From the NCBI RefSeq assembly GCF_020177375.1, contig NZ_JAIWHV010000023.1, positions 1 through 62,638 of the forward strand: a stretch of 62,638 nucleotides of DNA, given 5' to 3'. The DNA is from Saliphagus infecundisoli (GTDB lineage: Archaea > Halobacteriota > Halobacteria > Halobacteriales > Natrialbaceae). A program made the position numbers and the translations under genes. The notes under the pieces were generated by a model. The model was not told the origin of the DNA, ran no database searches, and saw only the letters and a program-made list of their open reading frames with translations. Shown here piece after piece: positions 1-6,047 of the stretch. Each line of letters starts with the position of its first letter. Within the stretch, counting starts at the first letter, position 1.

Positions 1-160
1 ACGGACTGTGGCCAAGCTCCAACATGGCGACGGCACGCCGTCGCCGTGCTTCCAATTCTTCTTTCGTTCCGACTGGACGTGTCACAATGTTCAAACTAGG
101 CGTCGAGTGAAGATAGCTCTTTGCTCGATGAAAAGCTCAATATCGAGGACAATCCGGGGC
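1..160. other. Left edge without a recognised gene
   Basis: No convincing reading frame is visible. Positions 121-160 resemble the stretches just before the right arms at 1339 and 16887 (a shared pattern of CTCxATGAAAA and CTCAA). This is therefore probably the promoter-side flank of another cassette that continues beyond the left edge. Confidence 0.4.
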
Positions 161-170
161 GTGGGGTAAC
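161..170 (-). promoter_or_regulatory. Lone arm of the cassette inverted repeat
   Basis: GTGGGGTAAC matches the right arm of the inverted-repeat pairs at 1339, 4624, 12823, 15851 and 16887. No left arm lies between this site and the window edge. It sits just after the stop codon of the gene at 171-437, as expected for the promoter of a further minus-strand cassette to the left. Confidence 0.6.
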
Positions 171-437
171 TCACGATCGAGGGGGTTCAACGCGGTCGAT
201 CGACTCGAGATGGACGGTGTCGCGCAACTCGCCGTCGTGGCGAACATCGGTGATGATACGAATGTCGCCATCCATGTCGAACCGCTTAGCAATATCGAGG
301 AGATCGAAGAGGCCAGCGTCAGCGTCTCGATCTAATACGAGGATCAGGTACCCCCGAGTCGGGATCCAGCCGTCTTCGACGAGTGCGAGCGACTGAAACT
401 GCTCGAGCGCTTTCTCCGGGTTGTCTGAAGAGCCCAT
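171..437 (-). CDS. Small acidic protein, last gene of cassette A
   Basis: This is an 88-residue acidic protein starting at the ATG at 437, the first start after the stop of the zinc-ribbon gene upstream (472). A longer frame reaches back to 539 but would overlap that gene. The sequence alternates hydrophobic and acidic stretches, including the core GYLILVLDRDADAGLFDLLD and a closing strand with RIITDVRHDGELRDTVHLES, which suggests a compact alpha/beta fold. There is no Cys cluster, signal peptide or membrane segment. Function unknown; it is the fourth gene of cassette A and has no counterpart in the duplicate cassette near 16 kb. Confidence 0.7.
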   Translation of the reverse strand: MGSSDNPEKALEQFQSLALVEDGWIPTRGYLILVLDRDADAGLFDLLDIAKRFDMDGDIRIITDVRHDGELRDTVHLESIDRVEPPRS

Positions 438-471
438 CGGGGGTATGGTTTCGATATGTGCTGGCAGTAGG

Positions 472-618
472 TTAATTGTTGAGGCCAGCGGTGGCTCCGT
501 CGTAGCGGTCTGTCTGGCTTCGACAGTGGGGACAAGCATGGAGCGTGCCCTGGTTGTCCGCGAACACGAGTTTGTACTGGTCGCTGACGTGACCGCCGCA
601 GTTCTCGCACTTAGCCAT
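472..618 (-). CDS. 48-residue zinc-ribbon protein (cassette A)
   Basis: The protein opens MAKCENCGGHV and carries a second pair, CPHC, about 27 residues later, so it can form a four-Cys zinc ribbon. The ATG at 618 overlaps the end of the preceding gene by 8 bases, which indicates translational coupling. A close paralogue of the same length lies at 16016-16162 (CENC and CPNC). Small single zinc ribbons of this kind are common in haloarchaea and may bind nucleic acid or partner proteins, but no function can be assigned. Confidence 0.8.
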   Translation of the reverse strand: MAKCENCGGHVSDQYKLVFADNQGTLHACPHCRSQTDRYDGATAGLNN

Positions 619-796
619 CGGTACTCTCCGTCTCTGTGAGCTGATCGTAGAGAGCGAGCGTCGTCTCGAGTTCGCCGATCGACTCGGTGAGCGTTAACGG
701 TTCAAGGAGGTGGTTTTCGAGACGGTCAAGGGTTTCGAGCGTATCATCGAGTTCGGTTTTGACTCGGTTGCTCGACCAGGAATTGCGGGGGCTCAT
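611..796 (-). CDS. 61-residue helical acidic protein (cassette A)
   Basis: The protein begins MSPRNSWSSNRVKTELDDTL and continues with heptad-like Leu spacing, so it is probably one or two amphipathic helices or a short coiled coil. It overlaps the upstream zinc-ribbon gene by 4 bases and the downstream one by 8. Its paralogue at 16155-16343 keeps the pattern (shared core LTLxxSIxELETT). Function unknown; conservation in both cassette copies and the tight overlaps argue that it is expressed. Confidence 0.75.
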   Translation of the reverse strand: MSPRNSWSSNRVKTELDDTLETLDRLENHLLEPLTLTESIGELETTLALYDQLTETESTDG

Positions 797-1122
797 CGGT
801 TCTCACCCCTGCGTTGGGGGCACCCCGGAGCGTGGGGCAGACGATCGCGGCCACCGAGGTCGACGAGGAGCTCGCGCTGGCAATCCCGACACCGGACGTA
901 GGCTTTCCCGCCCTGTTCGGGTGGCTCGGTGTGGTACGTGTACGCCGATTCGACCGTCGTCTTACCACCGCTGTCGGCAATCGTTGCACCGTCGGTGATG
1001 GCGTCTCGATCTCGTAGCGCACGAACTCGGGCTGCGGTCCGCTGTCGGAGTTCGCGACCTGCGTCGGTTTCGTAGTGGTCGGCTCGCTGTGCGATCGCGT
1101 CGATCTGGCGCTGTTGTGCCAT
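793..1122 (-). CDS. 109-residue protein with C-terminal zinc ribbon (cassette A)
   Basis: The N-terminal half is charged and helical (MAQQRQIDAIAQRADHYETD). The C-terminal third has CRDC followed by a His and a further Cys (HAPGC), a plausible zinc site. The paralogue at 16340-16669 has the same length and is nearly identical in the N-terminal 30 residues and around CRDC. The ATG at 1122 is preceded by GGAGG and the repeated leader hairpin. First gene of cassette A; function unknown. Confidence 0.8.
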   Translation of the reverse strand: MAQQRQIDAIAQRADHYETDAGRELRQRTAARVRALRDRDAITDGATIADSGGKTTVESAYTYHTEPPEQGGKAYVRCRDCQRELLVDLGGRDRLPHAPGCPQRRGENR

Positions 1123-1164
1123 CTAACTTCGCCTCCACCCCTCTCAGGGGACGACCAACACCAC
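1123..1164 (-). promoter_or_regulatory. Cassette leader hairpin, copy a
   Basis: Read on the minus strand: GTGGTGTTGGTCG, then the stem CCCCT-GAG-AGGGG (1138-1150 region), then TGGAGG about 10 nt before the ATG at 1122. The hairpin directly abuts the Shine-Dalgarno sequence. Copy a-prime at 16670 has TCCCT/AGGGA in the stem, a paired change that keeps the base pairing. Confidence 0.7.
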
Positions 1165-1196
1165 GAGCGGGCTGCGAGGAGTGGTTCTAGTAGATG

Positions 1197-1348
1197 GTTA
1201 CCCCACGTAATTGGCGTTTTCAGCCGCCAATGAGACAGGCACGACGGACCGACTATCCACATTGGAGTTGCAATCTGTTTCGGAACGGTGCTCATCTCTT
1301 TCTCAATGAAAACCTCAAAATCGCTTTTAGATGGATCTGTGGGGTAAC
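1197..1348 (-). promoter_or_regulatory. Long-spaced inverted repeat, cassette A promoter
   Basis: GTTACCCCAC at 1197-1206 and GTGGGGTAAC at 1339-1348 are exact inverted copies with a 132-base spacer. The spacer holds an AT-rich TCTAAAA element about 13 nt inside the right arm (minus orientation) and a small hairpin, ATTGGCG/CGCCAAT, near the left arm. The matching pair at 16744-16896 has a 133-base spacer. Probably an operator plus promoter for cassette A. Confidence 0.6.
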
Positions 1349-1445
1349 TAAAGCGTCTTCCATGCGAGTCGTGTTCTCGAGCGATTCAGAATGCGAAAAT
1401 TCCAGGTTGCTCTCGCCTGATTCTCGCGTTACGTACAGGTCAAGC
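1349..1445 (-). pseudogene. 3-prime remnant of an unknown gene, shared with 16.9 kb
   Basis: The minus strand reads LYVTRESGESNLEFSHSES followed by LENTTRMEDA. The copy at 16897-16990 reads almost the same and ends MEDA-stop. Here the stop has become a Leu codon that reads on into the inverted repeat. The DNA match between the two copies breaks off just upstream (about 1440). This is the tail of a lost gene carried along with the cassette duplication. From 1446 to 1630 I see no gene. Confidence 0.45.
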
Positions 1446-1630
1446 AGGTAACGGCGCAGCAACCTATTCCTCCGATATCTGCCAAGAGAAGCCTGCTAAA
1501 TATAGAGAGTATGAAGCAAAACGCTTCAAGCATGTCCTCGAATGAGGGTTTCAACAAGGTAGCCAATCTGGTATTTTGAGGACATAAACCATCTCAATGA
1601 AATGTTCATTCCACATATCACTGGTCTCAT

Positions 1631-2557
1631 CTAATATCTCTGATGGACGTTTGCTGGCTCGATATTTAACTTCTTAATCCGTTCGACCATCCTGTCATCC
1701 TCTAATTGGAAATGTCCAGGAGGCCCCCCTATTGCCTCCTCAAGATTATCAGTCTGGTAGACGTCGAAATGGCCCGATTCAACTTTCGAAAAGTGGTTCT
1801 GACCCATATGGTCTTTATATACCAACCACAGATGGATATCAAGATTGTTAATGGTATTCTCTCGAAGAATTTGAAGAACATCTGTGAAGATGATAGTCTC
1901 TGCTGGAATACCACGTTCAAACCCTAAAAATCCGATCTCGGCTTGATACTCGGCTGTTTCCCCTGGTTCTAGATACCCTCCATAATGTCGCATCTGGTCG
2001 GATTCAAACTGCTTAGGCGACACGAGAGAGTCGAGAGCAGGCCGTAAGTTAAATGGCCGTCCATCCATCTCTAAGCGGATATCATCTATCAGAATAAAGC
2101 TATCTCCATCATAGTAGAGTAATTCACACCACAGGTTAAGATGGTTCGCAACTCCTTCTCCCTTATTGGCAAGTTTCACAGTGTACAAATTATTCTCAAC
2201 CCCGAAATCCGGATTACTCAAAATGGGTGATGATTCTAAAACCTCGATATCTGGCTCGAATTGAGTTCTGTTTAGGGAAACTTGTCTCTCCAATATCTCA
2301 TTTTGTTTATCTTGGATGTCAGTTTGCTTTGCTATAAGTTCCGTTTGTCGCTCTTGGGCAATCCCGAGATTCAAGTACAGGAAGGCGAGAATAATGGCAA
2401 AAATGAGCGAACCTGCAGGTGCTACAGCTTGTGTCAACTCTAAGTAAGAGAACTGGGTTAAGGGAGCGATGATAAACACAGCAGGAAAACCAAGTAAAAC
2501 TATGCTCGAAAGTAGCAATAATAGCCAATATCTTTTGTCAACTTCTTTTCCCCACAT
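1631..2557 (-). CDS. Membrane-anchored protein with coiled coil, unknown
   Basis: This 308-residue protein has two N-terminal transmembrane segments (about 10-32 and 43-63). A polar coiled-coil stretch rich in Gln and Glu follows (about 65-95), then a soluble domain of some 200 residues with a beta-rich pattern (DxEVLESSP, YTVKLANKGEGVANHL) resembling CARDB-like folds, although I cannot assign it. The base composition is clearly lower in GC than the flanking cassettes and the codon use is mixed, which suggests separate acquisition. It is not preceded by the cassette leader. Haloarchaea carry many such two-helix anchored proteins next to defence or mobile genes. Confidence 0.75.
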   Translation of the reverse strand: MWGKEVDKRYWLLLLLSSIVLLGFPAVFIIAPLTQFSYLELTQAVAPAGSLIFAIILAFLYLNLGIAQERQTELIAKQTDIQDKQNEILERQVSLNRTQFEPDIEVLESSPILSNPDFGVENNLYTVKLANKGEGVANHLNLWCELLYYDGDSFILIDDIRLEMDGRPFNLRPALDSLVSPKQFESDQMRHYGGYLEPGETAEYQAEIGFLGFERGIPAETIIFTDVLQILRENTINNLDIHLWLVYKDHMGQNHFSKVESGHFDVYQTDNLEEAIGGPPGHFQLEDDRMVERIKKLNIEPANVHQRY

Positions 2558-2806
2558 ACTATCAGTATCTCATGCTAACAAAACTTTACTCTTGCTCTAA
2601 CTCACATCAGACAGAGGATCAGTTTTCCGCTGACTACCCCAACTGCTGCATTCGCGCTGTGTATGCAGCACGACTCTATCGATATCCATATGATTTTACA
2701 GAAGTGATCGCGTTAGGTTCGCACTCCGATGTAACATTGGTCGAGTTTCGCCGATCGACAGAGCGGCGCTATCGTTACATACAGGTGACTGAAGTAGCGG
2801 CTCTCG
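2558..2806. other. AT-rich intergenic stretch
   Basis: The plus-strand frame here (starting 2572) has Cys- and Arg-rich, non-acidic codon use unlike haloarchaeal proteins, so I treat it as non-coding. No promoter or repeat is clear. Confidence 0.4.
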
Positions 2807-3022
2807 CTACTGTCCAATTGACCGTTCATTTTCTGTCCACTTTTCGTCGAAACGAGGACCTTTCCTCACAACGTGCTCGTCTCTGTCCCAGTTCACCACT
2901 TCTTCCCTCTCTAATTCCGTGAGAGACAAGTGACTCAATTGGAGGCGGAGCTTCGCTACATCTTCGTCGGCTGAAGGAGGGTCATTATACAACACATTTT
3001 CAGACTGGTTCTTTCCGATCAT
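2807..3022 (-). pseudogene. Truncated winged-helix (DUF7344-like) fragment
   Basis: The 71-residue frame holds LRLQLSHLSLTELEREEVVN followed by WDRD and VVRKG. This matches the end of haloarchaeal winged-helix proteins of the DUF7344 type (helix LxHxHLPKLEDAGVVDYD), as I remember that family. The N-terminal recognition region (DALSNxRRRHVLYxL) is missing, so it is either a short derivative or a remnant. It has no cassette leader. Confidence 0.4.
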
Positions 3023-3157
3023 AGCTAATAGAGACAGGAGCCGAATACGGATTAACTCCGGAGATTTTCACTAATCTCTTGTTTTTAATTAACCGAGATA
3101 CTTTCTGTGGCGCATGATCAGTAAGCACGCTCGATGTAACACGACCGCACGTATTGC

Positions 3158-3475
3158 TCATTGAGTAGCGACTGGCCGACCGGAGAGGTTTCGAACGCGT
3201 TGGAGATTATACGCCGAGTCGAGGACGGCCGTTCGAATCGCGACTGCGGCTCGATGTTTGCACGCCCCCTGGTGGTGCTCGTCTGCTGGACACGTGCAAC
3301 TGTCCGGCAAGCCGCCGTCGATCGTCACGAGGTACTCGTGGTCGCTCGGGTCTTCGTGGCTCGCGTTGCGGACGACCACACCCTGTTCGATGAGTTCGAA
3401 CTCGAAGGCTTCGTATTGAGCGCGTTCGAGCGTCCGCTCGGTCGTGTCAAGGCGATCAAGTGGATGTGCTGGCAT
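3158..3475 (-). CDS. SWIM zinc-finger protein
   Basis: This 105-residue protein has the SWIM signature CxCx(n)CxH: CTCPADEHHQGACKHRAAVA at about 60-80, following a strand-rich N-terminal half. SWIM domains bind zinc and mediate DNA or protein contacts; stand-alone small SWIM proteins are frequent in haloarchaea. The ATG at 3475 lies a few bases after the stop of the frameshifted zinc-ribbon gene upstream, so it is the last gene of the 4496-3158 cassette group. Specific role unknown. Confidence 0.85.
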   Translation of the reverse strand: MPAHPLDRLDTTERTLERAQYEAFEFELIEQGVVVRNASHEDPSDHEYLVTIDGGLPDSCTCPADEHHQGACKHRAAVAIRTAVLDSAYNLQRVRNLSGRPVATQ

Positions 3476-3478
3476 GGG

Positions 3479-3708
3479 TTACTCACAGTCGGGACAGATG
3501 AGCGGCAGGTCGAGATTCTCGGCGGTTTCCCAGCGGTCTCTCTCTCGACCACTCCAAACCTTCCGCAGAAATCACAGCTGGTGTTCGTCTGCTCTGGATC
3601 GGTTAGCACTTCGACGCGGGAATTGGCCGACCTGGACTCGAGGGTCAGCGGTGGTTCAGGCGTGAACTCTGCGACGATCGGATCTGAAGCTTCGCTGGCG
3701 GTGATCAT
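3479..3708 (-). pseudogene. Zinc-ribbon gene with a single-base frameshift
   Basis: The first frame from the ATG at 3708 reads an acidic N-terminus and reaches CDFCG. The second frame then reads KVWSGRERDRWETAENLDLP and ends with CPDCE and a stop at 3479. Together they make a normal CxxC...CxxC zinc ribbon of 76 residues if one base is restored near 3568 (GGAAGG read as GGNAAGG). The total length, 230 bases, is one short of a multiple of three. It could be a true mutation, a sequencing error or, less likely, programmed slippage. Confidence 0.6.
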
Positions 3709-3747
3709 CTCGACTCTCAGCGCTCAGGAGAGCGATCAACACAACCT
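3709..3747 (-). promoter_or_regulatory. Cassette leader hairpin, divergent copy j
   Basis: Minus strand: GTTGTGTTGATCG, then the stem CGCTC-TCCT-GAGCG (3721-3734), then the start codon at 3708 about 12 nt on. The stem sequence differs completely from the CCCC/GGGG versions yet keeps five pairs in the same position. Confidence 0.45.
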
Positions 3748-3787
3748 GGGGCGCAACCCAGTGAGCTGTCCTGTCTTCTCCCACTGA

Positions 3788-3940
3788 TTAATACGACGGC
3801 CCTGTATGGAAGCTGCGGACCTCACAGTTCTCGTTGCGACAGCGAGCACGCGTGAAGCCCATCCTTCTGGCCAGTTTGTTCTGGTATTGGCAGTGGGGAC
3901 AGCGGTACGTTCCGCTCCGGGATTGGGTGTTCTGATTCAT
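3788..3940 (-). CDS. 50-residue zinc-ribbon protein
   Basis: The protein reads MNQNTQSRSGTYRCPHCQYQ, then a basic stretch and a second pair, CRNENC, giving a CxxC...Cx4C zinc site. The start at 3940 is fixed by the leader hairpin and GGAGG directly upstream. Basic residues between the Cys pairs suggest nucleic-acid binding, but this is inference. Confidence 0.75.
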   Translation of the reverse strand: MNQNTQSRSGTYRCPHCQYQNKLARRMGFTRARCRNENCEVRSFHTGPSY

Positions 3941-3984
3941 CTCTGTTCGCCTCCACCCCTCTCCGAAGGGTCGACCAACGCCAC
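3941..3984 (-). promoter_or_regulatory. Cassette leader hairpin, copy b
   Basis: Minus strand: GTGGCGTTGGTCG, then ACCCTTC-GGA-GAGGGGT (a seven-pair stem with one G-U), then GGAGG and the ATG at 3940. Confidence 0.7.
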
Positions 3985-4033
3985 GGCTGTGTGCTTCGGA
4001 TCCAGTGACCAGTTGGGGGCGGTTCCACCGGTA

Positions 4034-4258
4034 TCAGACACTGTCTTCGCTCTCTGTACCGTCTTCAGCTTCCAACTGACAGGCCAGCGAACAGTAGTCG
4101 GGCAACCCAAGGTTGAGCGTTTTGTGGCTGTTCTCGGGAATCGGTTCGGTGCAGACTGGACACGGGTCGCCAGCCGTGTCGTTCATCGGAATCGGCCGTG
4201 CGATCCCTCGATCGCGAAGACCGTCGAGGATCTTCGCTTCGATTTCCTTCTCACTCAT
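4034..4258 (-). CDS. 74-residue zinc-ribbon protein
   Basis: The protein starts MSEKEIEAKILDGLRDRGIA, then has CPVC and, after about 28 residues, CSLAC, forming a four-Cys zinc site; the tail is acidic. The ATG at 4258 overlaps the end of the upstream gene by 8 bases, so the two are coupled. A longer frame from 4279 is less likely. Unknown function; second gene of its cassette. Confidence 0.75.
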   Translation of the reverse strand: MSEKEIEAKILDGLRDRGIARPIPMNDTAGDPCPVCTEPIPENSHKTLNLGLPDYCSLACQLEAEDGTESEDSV

Positions 4259-4496
4259 CGTGATCACCGCCATCCTCAACGGGATCGACCTGGATGGTGA
4301 GCTGGCAGATCGGACACTCGAGGACGAGTGGGGATGCCGTTCGAATCGTGAGAAACGTCGGATCGTGCGACCACGCCGTCCCCAAGCACTGCACTCGAGG
4401 GATCGACGTCGTGGTTCGATGAGGCGACTCGTGGTCAGGGGTTGAACACTGGTGTTGCATCTGAGGGTCCTTGTCAGGACGAGTTGATCGCGTCAT
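4251..4496 (-). CDS. 81-residue small protein with CPIC motif
   Basis: The start at 4496 (MTRSTRPDKDPQMQHQC) is chosen because the leader hairpin ends 7 nt upstream. Cys and His pairs (HQCSTPDH, CLG, CPICQ) could form a treble-clef or zinc-ribbon site, and the protein ends in an acidic run. It is the first gene of the cassette whose promoter carries the inverted repeat at 4592-4633. Function unknown. Confidence 0.7.
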   Translation of the reverse strand: MTRSTRPDKDPQMQHQCSTPDHESPHRTTTSIPRVQCLGTAWSHDPTFLTIRTASPLVLECPICQLTIQVDPVEDGGDHDE

Positions 4497-4529
4497 CCCT
4501 CTGCCCCTCTCCAAGGGACGAACACCACC
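4497..4529 (-). promoter_or_regulatory. Cassette leader hairpin, copy c
   Basis: Minus strand: GTGGTGTTCG, then TCCCTTGGAGAGGGG (a CCC/GGG stem), then CAGAGGG directly before the ATG at 4496. The spacing to the start is shorter than in copies a and b. Confidence 0.6.
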
Positions 4530-4591
4530 ACCGGCTGGCGTTCGTGCGATCGGGCAGCCACTGGTCTGATGGTGGGGCTTGATCTGGGTGA

Positions 4592-4633
4592 GTTACCCCA
4601 CGAGTGTTGATCATCTCTCGGTCGTGGGGTAAC
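4592..4633 (-). promoter_or_regulatory. Inverted repeat with 22-nt spacer, cassette c
   Basis: GTTACCCCAC (4592-4601) and GTGGGGTAAC (4624-4633) lie 32 bp apart start to start, the same as at 12791 and 15819. The right arm overlaps the last codons of the gene at 4611-5021. About 60 nt separate the repeat from leader c. Probably an operator. Confidence 0.65.
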
Positions 4634-5021
4634 TATGCTCGTCCTCGTTCTCGTTCTTTGGCTCTCGATTCCAAGCTGGTTCCCACTCACAGTCGTCGTG
4701 AACGTGGTCTGCGCGCGCCGAAAACCAGTGCCGGTGGTAGCCAATGTTCTCGGTCCCAAGCCACTTTCCCGAAGCGACCGGGGCATACTCCTCGGTTTCG
4801 GGGATTTTCTCGCCATCGTCGACCGACCAGGTGTACGTGCCGTCGAACTCTGTGATGAACCCCTGATCGCCCGCTGGTTCCCGAAGTGTGCATTTCGTGT
4901 TGCAGTTCCTGCAGAACACGCCCTGGTATACGAGGTGGGTCCACTTGTCGGACCCACAGACTGGACACTTCACGACGTCGAACACGCCACTATAGCGGTC
5001 TTCGGTTTCGACGATTCCCAT
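4611..5021 (-). CDS. 136-residue zinc-ribbon protein
   Basis: The start at 5021 (MGIVETEDRYSGVFDVVKCP) is close behind the stop of the upstream gene. CPVC near residue 20 and CRNC near 38 form a zinc ribbon; the rest is acidic with Trp-rich beta strands (TYTWSVDDGEK, KWLGTENIGYHRHW). The 3-prime end contains the right arm of the next cassette's inverted repeat. Function unknown. Confidence 0.75.
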   Translation of the reverse strand: MGIVETEDRYSGVFDVVKCPVCGSDKWTHLVYQGVFCRNCNTKCTLREPAGDQGFITEFDGTYTWSVDDGEKIPETEEYAPVASGKWLGTENIGYHRHWFSARADHVHDDCEWEPAWNREPKNENEDEHSYPTTER

Positions 5022-5026
5022 ACTGA

Positions 5027-5371
5027 TCAAGCCTCACTTCCGTCGGGGTCGATGCGGGTGGTCCGTCCAACTTTCCCGTGAGCGCCGGCCAACACCTGTG
5101 AGACGTGATCGAGCATCGCGATGTCGGTGACGATCGTGTTCCCGTCTTTCTGGAGAACGACCACACCGCTGTCGTGGAGCCAGACGGAGACGCCGATGCC
5201 CCAGTGGTGCCATCGGTCAGCCGAGAGGGCTGCCGACGAAAGCGACAGGCTCTCCTCACCGCGTTCGATAGCAGCCCGAACGCCGTTGCGAAGCTCCCAC
5301 GCCTGCGACTCGGTCAGCGTCTCCGAAGCAGCCTCAGCACTGTCGACGTGGGCCAACAGGTTGGCGACCAT
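5027..5371 (-). CDS. 114-residue hypothetical protein
   Basis: The start at the ATG 5371 overlaps the stop of a short upstream frame (TGATG), typical of coupled haloarchaeal genes; a GTG at 5410 is possible. The first 40 residues are helical (MVANLLAHVDSAEAASETLT) and the rest is beta-rich with Trp and His (RWHHWGIGVSVWLHDSGVVV). No Cys. Function unknown; it precedes the zinc-ribbon gene at 4611 in the same cassette. Confidence 0.65.
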   Translation of the reverse strand: MVANLLAHVDSAEAASETLTESQAWELRNGVRAAIERGEESLSLSSAALSADRWHHWGIGVSVWLHDSGVVVLQKDGNTIVTDIAMLDHVSQVLAGAHGKVGRTTRIDPDGSEA

Positions 5372-5469
5372 CACGTCCCACCCCCGGTGTCGGTGGTCGT
5401 CGCAATCCACCCGTTATCGAGTCGAGTGGTCGGTAGCTGTGCTACTGCCAGTTCGTCTGTGCGAAACCT
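5371..5469 (-). pseudogene. Short coupled frame lacking a start codon
   Basis: The frame reads FRTDELAVAQLPTTRLDNGW and ends just before the ATG at 5371, with TGA and ATG sharing a base. At the position where leader d predicts the start there is AGG instead of ATG. Either the start codon was lost by mutation or the frame is not used. Confidence 0.35.
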
Positions 5470-5510
5470 CTCTGAAACCCCAGCCCTCTCTGAGGGTCGA
5501 CCAACGCCAC
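5470..5510 (-). promoter_or_regulatory. Cassette leader hairpin, copy d
   Basis: Minus strand: GTGGCGTTGGTCGA, then CCCTC-AGA-GAGGG, then TGGGG. The AGG codon at 5469 occupies the expected start position. Confidence 0.6.
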
Positions 5511-5528
5511 TGGCCGTCCGCTGCTCGT

Positions 5529-5559
5529 TCGAGAGAGCGATATGCCGACGCTCTCTCGA
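5529..5559. promoter_or_regulatory. Perfect 11-bp inverted repeat upstream of cassette d
   Basis: TCGAGAGAGCG (5529-5539) and CGCTCTCTCGA (5549-5559) are exact inverted copies around a 9-nt loop. They lie about 20 nt upstream of leader d, where other cassettes have the GTTACCCCAC pair. Could be an operator or an RNA hairpin. From 5560 to 5840 no gene is seen. Confidence 0.5.
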
Positions 5560-5840
5560 CGCGTCACGATCGCGGTCTGACAGGGATCATCGAAGCAGTC
5601 CATAGTTTTGAAGTAGATCTATTCAGAAGTTGTCAGAAACGCCGTGCAAGATGTAACGCGCGTATCTCGCACAAGAAGGAATCATATCGAGGATCCACGA
5701 ATGATCCTCCGATTCGACGAGGGATGCTGTGAGGAGTGTTTCAGAGACGAGAGCTATACCAGATAGTCTGGTTTGACCACCCTTCGACTACTACAAAGAT
5801 TATCGTAACAGTCTTTGGCGAACAGGTCAGACTGATTTAT

Positions 5841-6047
5841 ATGGAACGCAAGACGATCTCCGTCACGGGAATGTCGTGCAACGGGTGCGAACAGAACGTC
5901 GAGAACGCCCTCCAGACCGCCGAGGGGGTCACCCGCGTCGACGCCGACCACGATGGTGACACCGTTTAACTCGTCGTACAGGATGACGTTGTGGACGACG
6001 ACATCGAAGTCGCCATCAAGGACGCGGGCTACGACGTAACGGCCTAA
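5841..6047 (+). pseudogene. copZ: copZ/merP-like metallochaperone with nonsense codon
   Basis: The frame starts MERKTISVTGMSCNGCEQNV, a complete heavy-metal-associated domain with the GMSCxxC metal site. At 5967 a TAA interrupts it; the same frame continues VVQDDVVDDDIEVAIKDAGY to a natural stop at 6045. A one-base change (GAA to TAA) explains this. The 42-residue product keeps the metal site but loses the last helix and strand of the fold. The 3-prime end converges with and overlaps the ATPase gene by 4 bases. Chaperones of this family hand Cu or Hg to P-type ATPases or MerA. Confidence 0.75.
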
